Assembly (NCBI GenBank): GCA_016792585.1
Contig: JAEULB010000122.1
Location: forward strand, 1 to 64,000
Length of the DNA: 64,000 nucleotides
Direction: 5' to 3'
Source of the DNA: Rhodospirillaceae bacterium
GTDB taxonomy: Bacteria; Pseudomonadota; Alphaproteobacteria; SHVZ01
Shown: positions 38,521 to 45,841 of the stretch, in pieces
Layout of the letters: every line of letters begins with the position of its first letter
Numbering within the stretch: the first letter of the stretch is position 1
Notes under the pieces: model-generated
What the model was told of the DNA's origin: nothing
The model's input: only the letters and a program-made list of their open reading frames with translations
The model's database searches: none
Position numbers and translations under genes: made by a program

Positions 38521-39831
38521 CTATTTGTCGCCCTTCGCGGGCGGCTCGGGCGCCCGATGATAGATAGCCGCGGCAAGCAGCGTCAAAACGCCCAGAAGTA
38601 GAAAGAATGCCGCATATCCCGGAGCCGCGCTACCGGCCCAGCCCTGGACCAGGCGGATCACCTCGCCAGAACCGATCTGCAGGATCGCGGTGCCGCCCAT
38701 CAGCACGAAATTGAGCGTCGTCGTGCCGCGCCCTGCCAGGGCCGGAGGCACCAGCGCCACGCCATGGGCCATCAGGACGACGCTATAGGCACCGACGAAG
38801 CAGATCGCGATCAGGAGTGGCACCGTGAACCAGATCGGGGCGGTCGAGACCGCCGCCAGGATGACCATCAGCGCCGCCGAGGCGATGCCGCCGAGGACGA
38901 CCACGGGACGGAAGCCGCCGGCCCGCTGCTGGATCGGTCCGTAGGCGAGCGTGCCGAGGATCATCGCGACCGCCATCACCGAGAGGAGGTTGCCGCGGGC
39001 GACGCCGTCGATGCCGTAGACGTCGTGCAGGTAGGGTCCACCCCAGAGGCCGACGATGGTCACGATCGACGAGTAGCCGATGCCGATCATCGGCATCACA
39101 TGAAGAAGGCCCGGCGTGCGGAACACCTCCCTCATGCCGCCGATCGCGGCTGCCAGCGTCAGCGGCTGCGCCGGGCGCGTAGCACCTTCCGGGTAGTCGC
39201 GGACGAGCATGGCGAAGATCACGCCGATCAGGCCGGTAGCGATGCCGAGCACGACGAAGGTCGTGCGCCAGCCGACCCACTCGTTCGCGGCGGCAAGCGG
39301 CAGTGTCGCAAGCAGGCTGCCGACATTCGCCATCGCGAACAGCAGCGTCATCGCGCGGGTGAACTTGGACGGCTCGTTCCAGCGCGACAGCACGACCAGC
39401 GAGCCGGTCATGCCGCCGGCGAAGCCGAGGCCAATCAGGAAGCGGCCAGCGACGAGGGGGCCGATCGACTCGGCGACCGCGAAGAGGAGCGAGCCGATCA
39501 CGGCGAAGACCAGCATGGAAGAGACCACGAGGCGCACGCCGTAGCGGTCGAAGAGCACGCCGATCGGAATCTGCAGAAGGGCGAAGATGACGAAGAAGGA
39601 ACCAGACGACCATCCGATGTCGCCGGCATCGATGCCGAGCTCGCTCATCAGCTCCGGTGCGATGACGCCGTTCGACGAGCGGAAGAACTGGCTCATGATC
39701 GCAAGCGCGATCATCACGGCCAGCATCAGAGTCACGTGACGTATCTGTCGCACGGCGGCGCCAAAATTCCCGATGGTGATCGATGATGCGGCTTCGACAG
39801 GGTCCGGAAGACGATTCTCGGCTGCCTTCAT
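38521..39831 (-). CDS. Major facilitator superfamily transporter
   Basis: Inner-membrane transporter with 12 predicted TM helices, 436 residues from the ATG at 39831. The open frame continues 40 codons further upstream, but that part is not membrane-like. The MFS loop-2/3 signature is seen as GVLFDRYGVRLV, and GRFLIGLGFAGG is in TM4. It resembles nitrate/nitrite-porter-like or organic-anion MFS members, but the substrate is not evident. No strong ribosome site precedes the ATG. It stands between signalling genes on the same strand, with a palindromic element in its upstream region that could be an operator. Confidence 0.88.
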   Translation of the reverse strand: MKAAENRLPDPVEAASSITIGNFGAAVRQIRHVTLMLAVMIALAIMSQFFRSSNGVIAPELMSELGIDAGDIGWSSGSFFVIFALLQIPIGVLFDRYGVRLVVSSMLVFAVIGSLLFAVAESIGPLVAGRFLIGLGFAGGMTGSLVVLSRWNEPSKFTRAMTLLFAMANVGSLLATLPLAAANEWVGWRTTFVVLGIATGLIGVIFAMLVRDYPEGATRPAQPLTLAAAIGGMREVFRTPGLLHVMPMIGIGYSSIVTIVGLWGGPYLHDVYGIDGVARGNLLSVMAVAMILGTLAYGPIQQRAGGFRPVVVLGGIASAALMVILAAVSTAPIWFTVPLLIAICFVGAYSVVLMAHGVALVPPALAGRGTTTLNFVLMGGTAILQIGSGEVIRLVQGWAGSAAPGYAAFFLLLGVLTLLAAAIYHRAPEPPAKGDK

Positions 39832-39887
39832 GGAGCGGACTTTTCCAGAGACCTTCTGCTCGTAGTGGACGCGCACACTTGAGATGG

Positions 39888-39908
39888 TTTCGTTACAACT
39901 AAACGAAA
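39888..39908. promoter_or_regulatory. 21-bp inverted repeat upstream of the MFS gene (candidate operator)
   Basis: TTTCGTT-ACAACTA-AACGAAA is a perfect 7-bp inverted repeat with a 7-base spacer, set in the most AT-rich stretch of the 213-base gap and 57 bases before the MFS start codon. The 14-base centre spacing suits a dimeric DNA-binding protein. Confidence 0.45.
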
Positions 39909-40009
39909 AATACGGTTTTCCGGCGCGCACTCTAGGTACTTCGCCCAGCACCTGCCATCCAGAAATTGGCTCAAAATAGTTAACGAAGTCTTAGCGTCGC
40001 GGAGTTGTG

Positions 40010-40027
40010 GGCGGCTTTCGAGCCGCC
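40010..40027 (-). terminator. Stem-loop with TTCG tetraloop after the response-regulator gene
   Basis: GGCGGCT-TTCG-AGCCGCC is a perfect 7-bp stem with a four-base loop, 17 bases past the stop of the response-regulator gene on the minus strand. No T-run follows in the direction of transcription, so it may be an mRNA end-protecting hairpin instead of an efficient terminator. Confidence 0.45.
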
Positions 40028-40044
40028 GCCGAAAGGGGACGCTC

Positions 40045-40917
40045 TTACGTTGCCGGACCTGCCTCGGCATACGCCGATAGGCTGCGCGGCGCATGCCGAT
40101 CGGTCTTCCAGCTCTGATAGTCGGATTCGCCGCTCTTGCCGGCCGCTTCGAAGGTCGCCTGTCCGTAAAAGGAGTACCAGGAGTCGACCAGGTCATCGAC
40201 GTCGTCCGAATCTAGCACGCCCGACCAGTACAGGGTCGCCTTCAGGTAGTCGAGGAACCTGATCTTCAGCATCATGCTGGAATTGGCGACGAAGTTAACG
40301 ACGCCGGCGATGTATCCCAGGATGTAGAGCTTCTGGTCGACGGTCCGTCCGAAGCCGTTCGGCGCCTGGGCCCGCGCCGCCTTGATGAAGTGAGTCAGCG
40401 TCTCGACCACCTCGTCGCTCTCCGGCGTGAGCGTCCGCCAGCTCTTCTCCGGCGCCGCCGCATTCTGCGTCTTGGGCGCTTCCACCCGGATCGCCGTCTG
40501 CACGTTCTTGAGGATGCTGTCGCGCTGGCCCGGCTGCAGGGTCCGGGCCGGTGCGTGCATCCAGTAGCTCACCCGCTCGAGCACGCCGTTGATCGTCACG
40601 CCCTTGATCAGGAAGTCGTCGCCACCGGCCTCGATGCACTCGTGCAGGATCTCGAGGCGGTCGTTGCTGGTGATGAAGATGATGGTGACCGACTTGCCGT
40701 GCTGGCGGCGGATGCGTCTGCATACCTCGGTACCGCCGATCCCCGGGAGATTGACGTCGAGGATCACCAGCCGCGGCATGTACTGCGGGAAGAGCCGCGA
40801 GGCCTCCTCGCCCGTCGAGGCCCCGACTACCAGGAAGCCGCGGGACTTGAGCGCCTCGACATAGGCCCGGCGCTGCGTCGGCTCGTCCTCGACGACCAGG
40901 ATCAGTCCGCTCGGCAT
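40045..40917 (-). CDS. Response regulator with receiver and unrecognised C-terminal domain
   Basis: Protein of 290 residues. The N-terminal receiver is complete: VVEDE (acid pocket), Asp54 in VILDVNLPGI, FITSND and Lys105 in FLIKG. After a linker (about residues 120-150), the remaining 140 residues form a mostly helical region containing VDQKLYILGYIAGVVNFV and RFLDYLKATLYWSGVLD. I recognise it as no DNA-binding, GGDEF, EAL or methylesterase domain. The output is therefore unknown, perhaps protein-protein interaction. The gene follows the receiver-Hpt gene with no gap, so the two are cotranscribed. It probably receives phosphate from the nearby hybrid kinase. Confidence 0.88.
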   Translation of the reverse strand: MPSGLILVVEDEPTQRRAYVEALKSRGFLVVGASTGEEASRLFPQYMPRLVILDVNLPGIGGTEVCRRIRRQHGKSVTIIFITSNDRLEILHECIEAGGDDFLIKGVTINGVLERVSYWMHAPARTLQPGQRDSILKNVQTAIRVEAPKTQNAAAPEKSWRTLTPESDEVVETLTHFIKAARAQAPNGFGRTVDQKLYILGYIAGVVNFVANSSMMLKIRFLDYLKATLYWSGVLDSDDVDDLVDSWYSFYGQATFEAAGKSGESDYQSWKTDRHAPRSLSAYAEAGPAT

Positions 40918-41682
40918 CTAGCGCGAAAGCTCCTGGGCTTGGCGGCGCCGGTCGGCGAGCGTCACCAGCACCTGCTGAAGCTCAGCCTTGGTCTCGGGCA
41001 CCAGCCGCTTCACCGACTCACGCTCGGACTCGATGCAGGCGCTCTCGACCGAGCGCGCGATCCGGCTGAGGTCCATGAAGCCGAGGTTCGCCGCGGAGCC
41101 GCTCAAGTCGTGGGCATATCCGCGAAGCCGCACGAGATCGCCGGCCGCGGCGGCGCGCTCGATATCCGCCATCCGGAGCGTCGAGCCGGCGATGAAGTCG
41201 TCGACGATCGGGGCCAGGGTCTCGGCGGCGAGCCCGCCGGCAAGGCCGCCCAGGCGCTCCGAGGTTGCGGCGACCGGCTCGGAGGCGCGATCGGCCAGCG
41301 CCGGCACGCGCGAGCGCGACCACCTGGCGACGGCTTCCGCCAGCATGGTCGGCGAAACCGGCTTCGGCAGGTGGCCGTTCATGCCGGCGGCAAGGCAGCG
41401 TTCGGCGATGTCTCCCTCGACGTCGCCGCTGATCGCCACGATCGGAACATCCCCCTGGCGCCCGCCGAGCGCCCGAATCTTGGTTGCCGCGGCGAGCCCG
41501 TCCATATCCGCCATCTGGATGTCCATCAGGACGAGGTCGTACGGCAAAAGCCGGCATCCTTCCACAGCCTCGCGCCCGCTGCCCGCCTCGTCGATGCGGT
41601 GGCCATCGGCCTCCAGGACGGCAGCAAGGAGCTTGCGGTTCACACGGTTGTCGTCGACGAGAAGGATCCTGGCCCGGCGCAT
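40918..41682 (-). CDS. Receiver-Hpt phosphotransfer protein
   Basis: Protein of 254 residues from the ATG at 41682; ATGs at 41712 and 41745 are also in frame, but the receiver fold starts at once after the chosen codon. The receiver has VDDN, Asp54 in VLMDIQMADMDG and Lys107 in LPKPVS. The C-terminal Hpt domain (about 150-254) has the phospho-histidine His191 in YAHDLSGSAANLG. Such proteins are intermediates of multi-step phosphorelays. It lies directly before the receiver protein at 40045 and divergent from a DHp-like protein, so the cluster contains the parts for a kinase, Hpt and receiver chain. Confidence 0.88.
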   Translation of the reverse strand: MRRARILLVDDNRVNRKLLAAVLEADGHRIDEAGSGREAVEGCRLLPYDLVLMDIQMADMDGLAAATKIRALGGRQGDVPIVAISGDVEGDIAERCLAAGMNGHLPKPVSPTMLAEAVARWSRSRVPALADRASEPVAATSERLGGLAGGLAAETLAPIVDDFIAGSTLRMADIERAAAAGDLVRLRGYAHDLSGSAANLGFMDLSRIARSVESACIESERESVKRLVPETKAELQQVLVTLADRRRQAQELSR

Positions 41683-41855
41683 GAAACGTCCGCTACGCGC
41701 GAAAGGCGGCATCCTAGCAGGGTGTTTGTCCGCATGCGCGGACATGTTGATCCAGGCTTCGCCGCACCCGCGAATTCGGTCGGCTTGCGAGTTGACTTGT
41801 CGTTGGCGGCGGGGTCACCCTGACCGCCGGAACAAACGGGAAAGGATGGGGTCGC

Positions 41856-42524
41856 TTGAGCGATCAACCGAACGAAGACGTGCGCGACCGGCTCAAGAAA
41901 TGCACGCATGACCTGAACAATGTGCTCGGCCAAGTCCTGGGCTTCAGTTCGCTTCTCGTCCGCGACATCGGCGACGCCAATGCAACCGGCCGTTTGCCGC
42001 CTGGCGTCCTCGACTACGCCCAGGAGTTGCTGGCCGCCGGCCTCCGCGGCGAGGTCATCGCCAGGCAGCTGACCCAGATCGTCCGCCAGCTCCCCGCCTT
42101 GCCGGGAAGCGCCCCCCAGGCTCCCGCCGCGGCGGCTGCGCCGGAAGGGCCGGCGCGACGTCTGCTGATCGCCGGCGTCGGCGACGGCGTCGCCGACCCG
42201 CGCGCCACGGGCTTCGTCGAGCTCGGCTGGCAGGTAGAGAGCCACCGCTCCGGCGCCGACGCGCTCCGCCGCTTCCGTTCCAGCACCAAGCCGTTCGATG
42301 CGGTCATCGCCTATCCGTCGGCCCCGGAGATCCCGGGCACCGACCTGATCGCCGCGATCAAGGCCCTTAAGCCGAAGACCGTCTGCCTCCTGGTCCTCGG
42401 CGACGGCATCGCCGACGAGGCGGCGGCGAAGCTCGCCGGCGCCGACGGCGGAATCGCCGGCCAGACCTCGGGGCCGTCGGCCGCGGCGATGGTCGAGACC
42501 CTGCTTCGACAGAAGGGCGCCTAG
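41856..42524 (+). CDS. Histidine-kinase-like H-box protein with degenerate receiver, no ATPase domain
   Basis: Protein of 222 residues from a TTG start behind AAAGGA. Residues 8-80 resemble a HisKA dimerisation helix pair: THDLNNVLGQVLGFSSLLV, with His18, aligns with the H-box HDFNNIIGSILGNCSLLM of the hybrid kinase at 35196. No N-box, DxGxG or GxGLG follows, so there is no ATPase domain. After an Ala/Pro linker (82-98), residues 100-222 have a receiver-like pattern. The phosphoacceptor Asp is replaced by Tyr153 (FDAVIAYPSAP) and the conserved Lys is absent. It may act as a histidine phosphotransfer or decoy protein. This interpretation is inference. Confidence 0.72.
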   Translation: MSDQPNEDVRDRLKKCTHDLNNVLGQVLGFSSLLVRDIGDANATGRLPPGVLDYAQELLAAGLRGEVIARQLTQIVRQLPALPGSAPQAPAAAAAPEGPARRLLIAGVGDGVADPRATGFVELGWQVESHRSGADALRRFRSSTKPFDAVIAYPSAPEIPGTDLIAAIKALKPKTVCLLVLGDGIADEAAAKLAGADGGIAGQTSGPSAAAMVETLLRQKGA

Positions 42525-43999
42525 GCGGCGAAGGGATCGGCCACCAGCGGCCAGAGCGGCCGCGCGATCTTCGTGTAGGGAACGTCGCGGACGTTCAACG
42601 TCAGCGGCCCCGGTCCACCGGTATAGAGAACCGCCCGCGCGATCGGCCGGAAGGCCGCGTTGAAATGCGTGAACGACTTCACGATCACGATCCGCTTGCC
42701 GGCCGGATCGATGCCGAGGCCCGAGAACAGGTCCAGCCCCAGCGCCTGGGTCCGCGTCGAGATCAGCACGACCGCCAGCCCCTTGTGATCGAGAAGCTCG
42801 ATGGACGCGGCATCACCGAGCTCGTCGCGGGCGCCGGCGAAGGTCTGGGTGGCGCCGCGGACGCAGCGGATCACCCGGACGCGCGCATCGATCGGCCGGC
42901 CCGAGGTCGGCCCCATCTTGCCGGCGAAGCGGAGCGCGAAGACGCCACCCTCGCCCGCGGCGAGACACTGCCTGACCGCGATCGGGTCCCAGACCGGGCC
43001 GACCGCGACGCCCTCGATGCCGCGCTCGATCACACGATCCATGAAGTAGGTTGAGTCCGACGGCGCGCCGCCACCGGCATTGTCGGCGCGGTCGGCGATG
43101 ACGACCGGTCCCTTCCCCGGTTCCGCCAGCAGCCTTTCCGCCTCGTCGAGCGCGTCGTCCATGCGGGCGCTTTCGGGGAACAGCGCGTCCTTCAGCGCGT
43201 AGAGCTCGCGCCCGAGCCGCTCGGCCAGGCGATCACCCTTCTCTTTCGCATCGTCGGTGATGACGACGATCTTGACGCCGAGATCGGCGACGTCGCCCAG
43301 CGTGTAGCCGTGCACGATCGAGATCGAGAGCACGCCATCCTTGCCCTCGAGCGCTTTCACCCTGTCGACGAAGCTTCGCATCGGCTCGTCGACCGTCGGC
43401 ATGAACTGGATCATCCGGCAGTCGTAGACCGAGGTCGCCGGCTTGATCTTCTTTCGCGCGCAGTCCGCGATGATGTCGACCAGCTCCTCGCCACGCTCGA
43501 GGTAGTCGGTGTGCGGCGACTCCTTGAAGCAGATCAGCGCATCGGCGCTTTTCGTCATCGTCTCGGTCAGGTGACAATGCGGATCGAGCTCGGCGCCGAC
43601 CGGGACATCGCGGCCGACGATAGCGCGCACCCGCGCCAGAAGATCGCCCTCGCAGTCGTCGTAGCCGTCGGCGACCATCGCCCCGTGCAGGCCGAGCACC
43701 ACCATGTCGACCGGCATCGCCGAGCGGAGCTGATCCAGGATCTCGTCGCGGAACAGCTCGTAGGCGGCGCGGGTGACGGTGCCGGCAGGCTGGGCGAAAG
43801 TGCAGGTACCCTCGATCACCTCCCAGTTGGCGGCGCGGCCGCGCTTGCGCGCGGCGATCAAGGGACCGGCGAAAAGGCGCGGCTCGTCGCCGAAAGCGCC
43901 GGGCCCGGCATAGAACGAGGTGCGGAAGTCGGCCTCGCCCGTCACCATCGGCGAGAAGGTATCGGTCTCGGTCGCGAGCGAGGCGGTGAAGACGCGCAT
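42521..43999 (-). CDS. M81-family (MlrC-like) metallopeptidase
   Basis: Zinc metallohydrolase of 492 residues in family M81, named for microcystinase MlrC. The N-terminal DUF1485 domain starts RVFTASLATETDTFSP and contains VLGLHGAMVADGYDDCEGDLL. The metal-site segment GAELDPHCHLT gives Asp and two His. The C-terminal MlrC domain includes VIADRADNAGGGAPSDST. MlrC hydrolyses linear microcystin products, but most members lie in non-microcystin bacteria, and natural substrates are unknown. It is the last gene of the minus-strand importer operon, 15 bases after a creatininase-family gene. Its stop overlaps the convergent signalling gene in CTAG. Confidence 0.93.
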   Translation of the reverse strand: MRVFTASLATETDTFSPMVTGEADFRTSFYAGPGAFGDEPRLFAGPLIAARKRGRAANWEVIEGTCTFAQPAGTVTRAAYELFRDEILDQLRSAMPVDMVVLGLHGAMVADGYDDCEGDLLARVRAIVGRDVPVGAELDPHCHLTETMTKSADALICFKESPHTDYLERGEELVDIIADCARKKIKPATSVYDCRMIQFMPTVDEPMRSFVDRVKALEGKDGVLSISIVHGYTLGDVADLGVKIVVITDDAKEKGDRLAERLGRELYALKDALFPESARMDDALDEAERLLAEPGKGPVVIADRADNAGGGAPSDSTYFMDRVIERGIEGVAVGPVWDPIAVRQCLAAGEGGVFALRFAGKMGPTSGRPIDARVRVIRCVRGATQTFAGARDELGDAASIELLDHKGLAVVLISTRTQALGLDLFSGLGIDPAGKRIVIVKSFTHFNAAFRPIARAVLYTGGPGPLTLNVRDVPYTKIARPLWPLVADPFAA

Positions 44000-44014
44000 G
44001 TCTTGGGTGAACCT

Positions 44015-44839
44015 CTAGGCCGGAACGCGATCGGCATAATGCTTGACGAAGCGCGCGCAGACATCGGTCAGCTGCTCGGCGAGTGCCGCGCCCGTCTCCT
44101 TCGAGGAGAGGTTCGGGTCGCCCTTGCCGACGCCCTGGTTGTAGACCTGATCGTATTCGTTCGGCATCGCCACCTCGTGGCCCTCGAAGCTGGCGGCGCC
44201 GAGCGCGGTGAACTGCAATCCCAGCAGCGGGTCCTTCTTGACCGGCGCGCCCTTCGGCATCTGGTCGGGGCGCATGATCTCGGGGAAGAGATGCAGGCCG
44301 ATGCTGGTCAGCGGATCGGCGCCGTGGCCGGAGACCGCCTTCGACTTCTCGGGTCCGACGATGCCCGGCAACAGGCCGTAGCCGATACGCCAGAGATAGA
44401 GGCTGGGGAAGAGGATCTTCTTCTCGCGCCAGAGGACGCGCGCCACCTCGGCGATCGGCCCGACATTGCCGCCATGGCCATTGATGACGATCAGCCGCGT
44501 GAGGCCGTTGCGATGAAGGGACTTCACCATGTCCCAGATCACGGTGGTCAGCGTCGACTGCTCGATGGTGATGCCGCCGATCATCGAGCCGAACCAGTCG
44601 CCGCCGCCATAGGGCAGAACCGGCGCCACTACGGTCCGCGTGCCGTTCTGGGTTGCCCGCAGCGCGATCATCTCGGCGATCTTCTCGGCGAGCAGGTAGT
44701 CGCCCATCGGCGCGTGCGGACCCTGGTCCTCGTGGCTGCCCATAGGCAGCAGGATGATCGGGTTCTTGGCGTAAAGCTCGCGCGCCTCCCCACCGGTGAT
44801 CTGCCCCATATGGACCTTGGGCGTCGTGTTCCAGACCAT
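44015..44839 (-). CDS. Creatininase-family protein (second paralogue, altered metal-site motif)
   Basis: Protein of 274 residues with creatininase-family landmarks: LPMGSHEDQGPHAPMGDYLLAE near the N-terminus and INGHGGNVGPIAEVAR in the centre. In creatininase the first motif reads E-Q-H-G-P-H and both Glu and the first His bind metal. Here it reads E-D-Q-G-P-H, so that His is replaced by Gln. The second His, the Asp and NGHGG are kept. Metal content or activity may therefore differ from creatininase. It lies between the importer ATPase (30-base gap) and the M81 peptidase (15 bases), so it likely acts on the imported compound or its product. Confidence 0.88.
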   Translation of the reverse strand: MVWNTTPKVHMGQITGGEARELYAKNPIILLPMGSHEDQGPHAPMGDYLLAEKIAEMIALRATQNGTRTVVAPVLPYGGGDWFGSMIGGITIEQSTLTTVIWDMVKSLHRNGLTRLIVINGHGGNVGPIAEVARVLWREKKILFPSLYLWRIGYGLLPGIVGPEKSKAVSGHGADPLTSIGLHLFPEIMRPDQMPKGAPVKKDPLLGLQFTALGAASFEGHEVAMPNEYDQVYNQGVGKGDPNLSSKETGAALAEQLTDVCARFVKHYADRVPA

Positions 44840-44869
44840 GGTTCGTCCTTCCAGAAGTATCTTTGAAGT

Positions 44870-45841
44870 CTAGGCGATTTCCTCGGCGCGGATGCAGGCA
44901 ACCCGTCGCGCCTCGCCGAACGCCCGCAACGCCGGCACCGCTCCGGCGCAGGCCTCGATCGCGTGTGCGCAGCGGGTGCGGAAGACGCAGCCCGACGGCG
45001 GATCCGACGGGCTCGGCGGATCGCCGGGAAGCAGGATCCGCTTGGTCCGCTTGCCCGGATCGAGCCTCGGCGTCGCCGAGATCAAGGCGCGGGTGTAGGG
45101 ATGTGCCGGCTCGGCGAAGACGCGCTCGGCCGGCCCCTCCTCCATGACGCGGCCGAGATACATCACCACGACCCGGTCGCAGAGATGGCGGACGACCGGC
45201 AAGTCGTGGCTGATGAACAGCAGCGCCAGTTTCAGATCGCGTCGAAGCTCGCCCAGGAGCTGGAGGATCTGCGCCTGGATCGAGACGTCGAGCGAGCTCA
45301 CGGGCTCGTCAGCGACCAGGAAGTCGGGGCTGGTCGCGAGCGCGCGGGCAATGCCGACGCGCTGACGCTGGCCGCCGGAGAACTCGTGCGGGAAGCGCTT
45401 GGCCTGCAGCGGGTCGAGCCCGACCATGGTCAGGAGCTCGCCGACGCGGCGGCCCTGCTCGCCCGCCGGCACCAGGCCGTGGATCGCGAGCCCGTCGGCG
45501 ATCTGCGCGCCGACCCGCCGGCGCGGATCGAGACTGCCGTACGGATCCTGGAAGACGATCTGCATCCGCCGGCGAAGCGTCCGCCACTCGGCGCGCGGAA
45601 TTTTGTCGAGCGTCCGCCCGTCGAAGCGCACCGTGCCTTCGGTCGCCGGCAGCAGCCCCAGCATCAGGCGGCCGAGCGTCGACTTGCCCGATCCGGACTC
45701 GCCGACGACGCCGACCGCCTCGCCGCCGGCAAGCGCCACGTCGACCTGGCGGACCGCCTGCACCGCGCGTCCGCGCTTGAAGACGCCGCGGCTGGTGAAG
45801 GTCTTGGATAGACCTGTCGCCTCGATCAGCGGCGCGCTCAT
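44870..45841 (-). CDS. Peptide-type ABC transporter ATPase, DppF/OppF family
   Basis: ATPase of 323 residues starting at the ATG that overlaps the stop of the upstream fusion gene (ATGA). Walker A is GESGSGKST, the signature FSGGQRQR and Walker B FLVADEPVSSLD. The C-terminal oligopeptide domain has its cysteines in GCVFRTRCAHAIEAC and VACI. The N-terminus FTSRGVFKRGRAVQAVRQVDV fits the DppF type. It completes a full importer with the ATPase half of the fusion protein at 45838 as its DppD partner. The open frame extends 38 codons upstream, but that stretch lies inside the fusion gene and is not protein-like. Confidence 0.95.
   Translation of the reverse strand: MSAPLIEATGLSKTFTSRGVFKRGRAVQAVRQVDVALAGGEAVGVVGESGSGKSTLGRLMLGLLPATEGTVRFDGRTLDKIPRAEWRTLRRRMQIVFQDPYGSLDPRRRVGAQIADGLAIHGLVPAGEQGRRVGELLTMVGLDPLQAKRFPHEFSGGQRQRVGIARALATSPDFLVADEPVSSLDVSIQAQILQLLGELRRDLKLALLFISHDLPVVRHLCDRVVVMYLGRVMEEGPAERVFAEPAHPYTRALISATPRLDPGKRTKRILLPGDPPSPSDPPSGCVFRTRCAHAIEACAGAVPALRAFGEARRVACIRAEEIA

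Noticed and set aside
39828-40196. Minus-strand frame of 122 codons spanning the MFS upstream gap
   Set aside because: Overlaps the end of the response-regulator gene in another frame, Arg/Ser/Thr-rich, no motif; the gap more likely holds the MFS promoter and operator.
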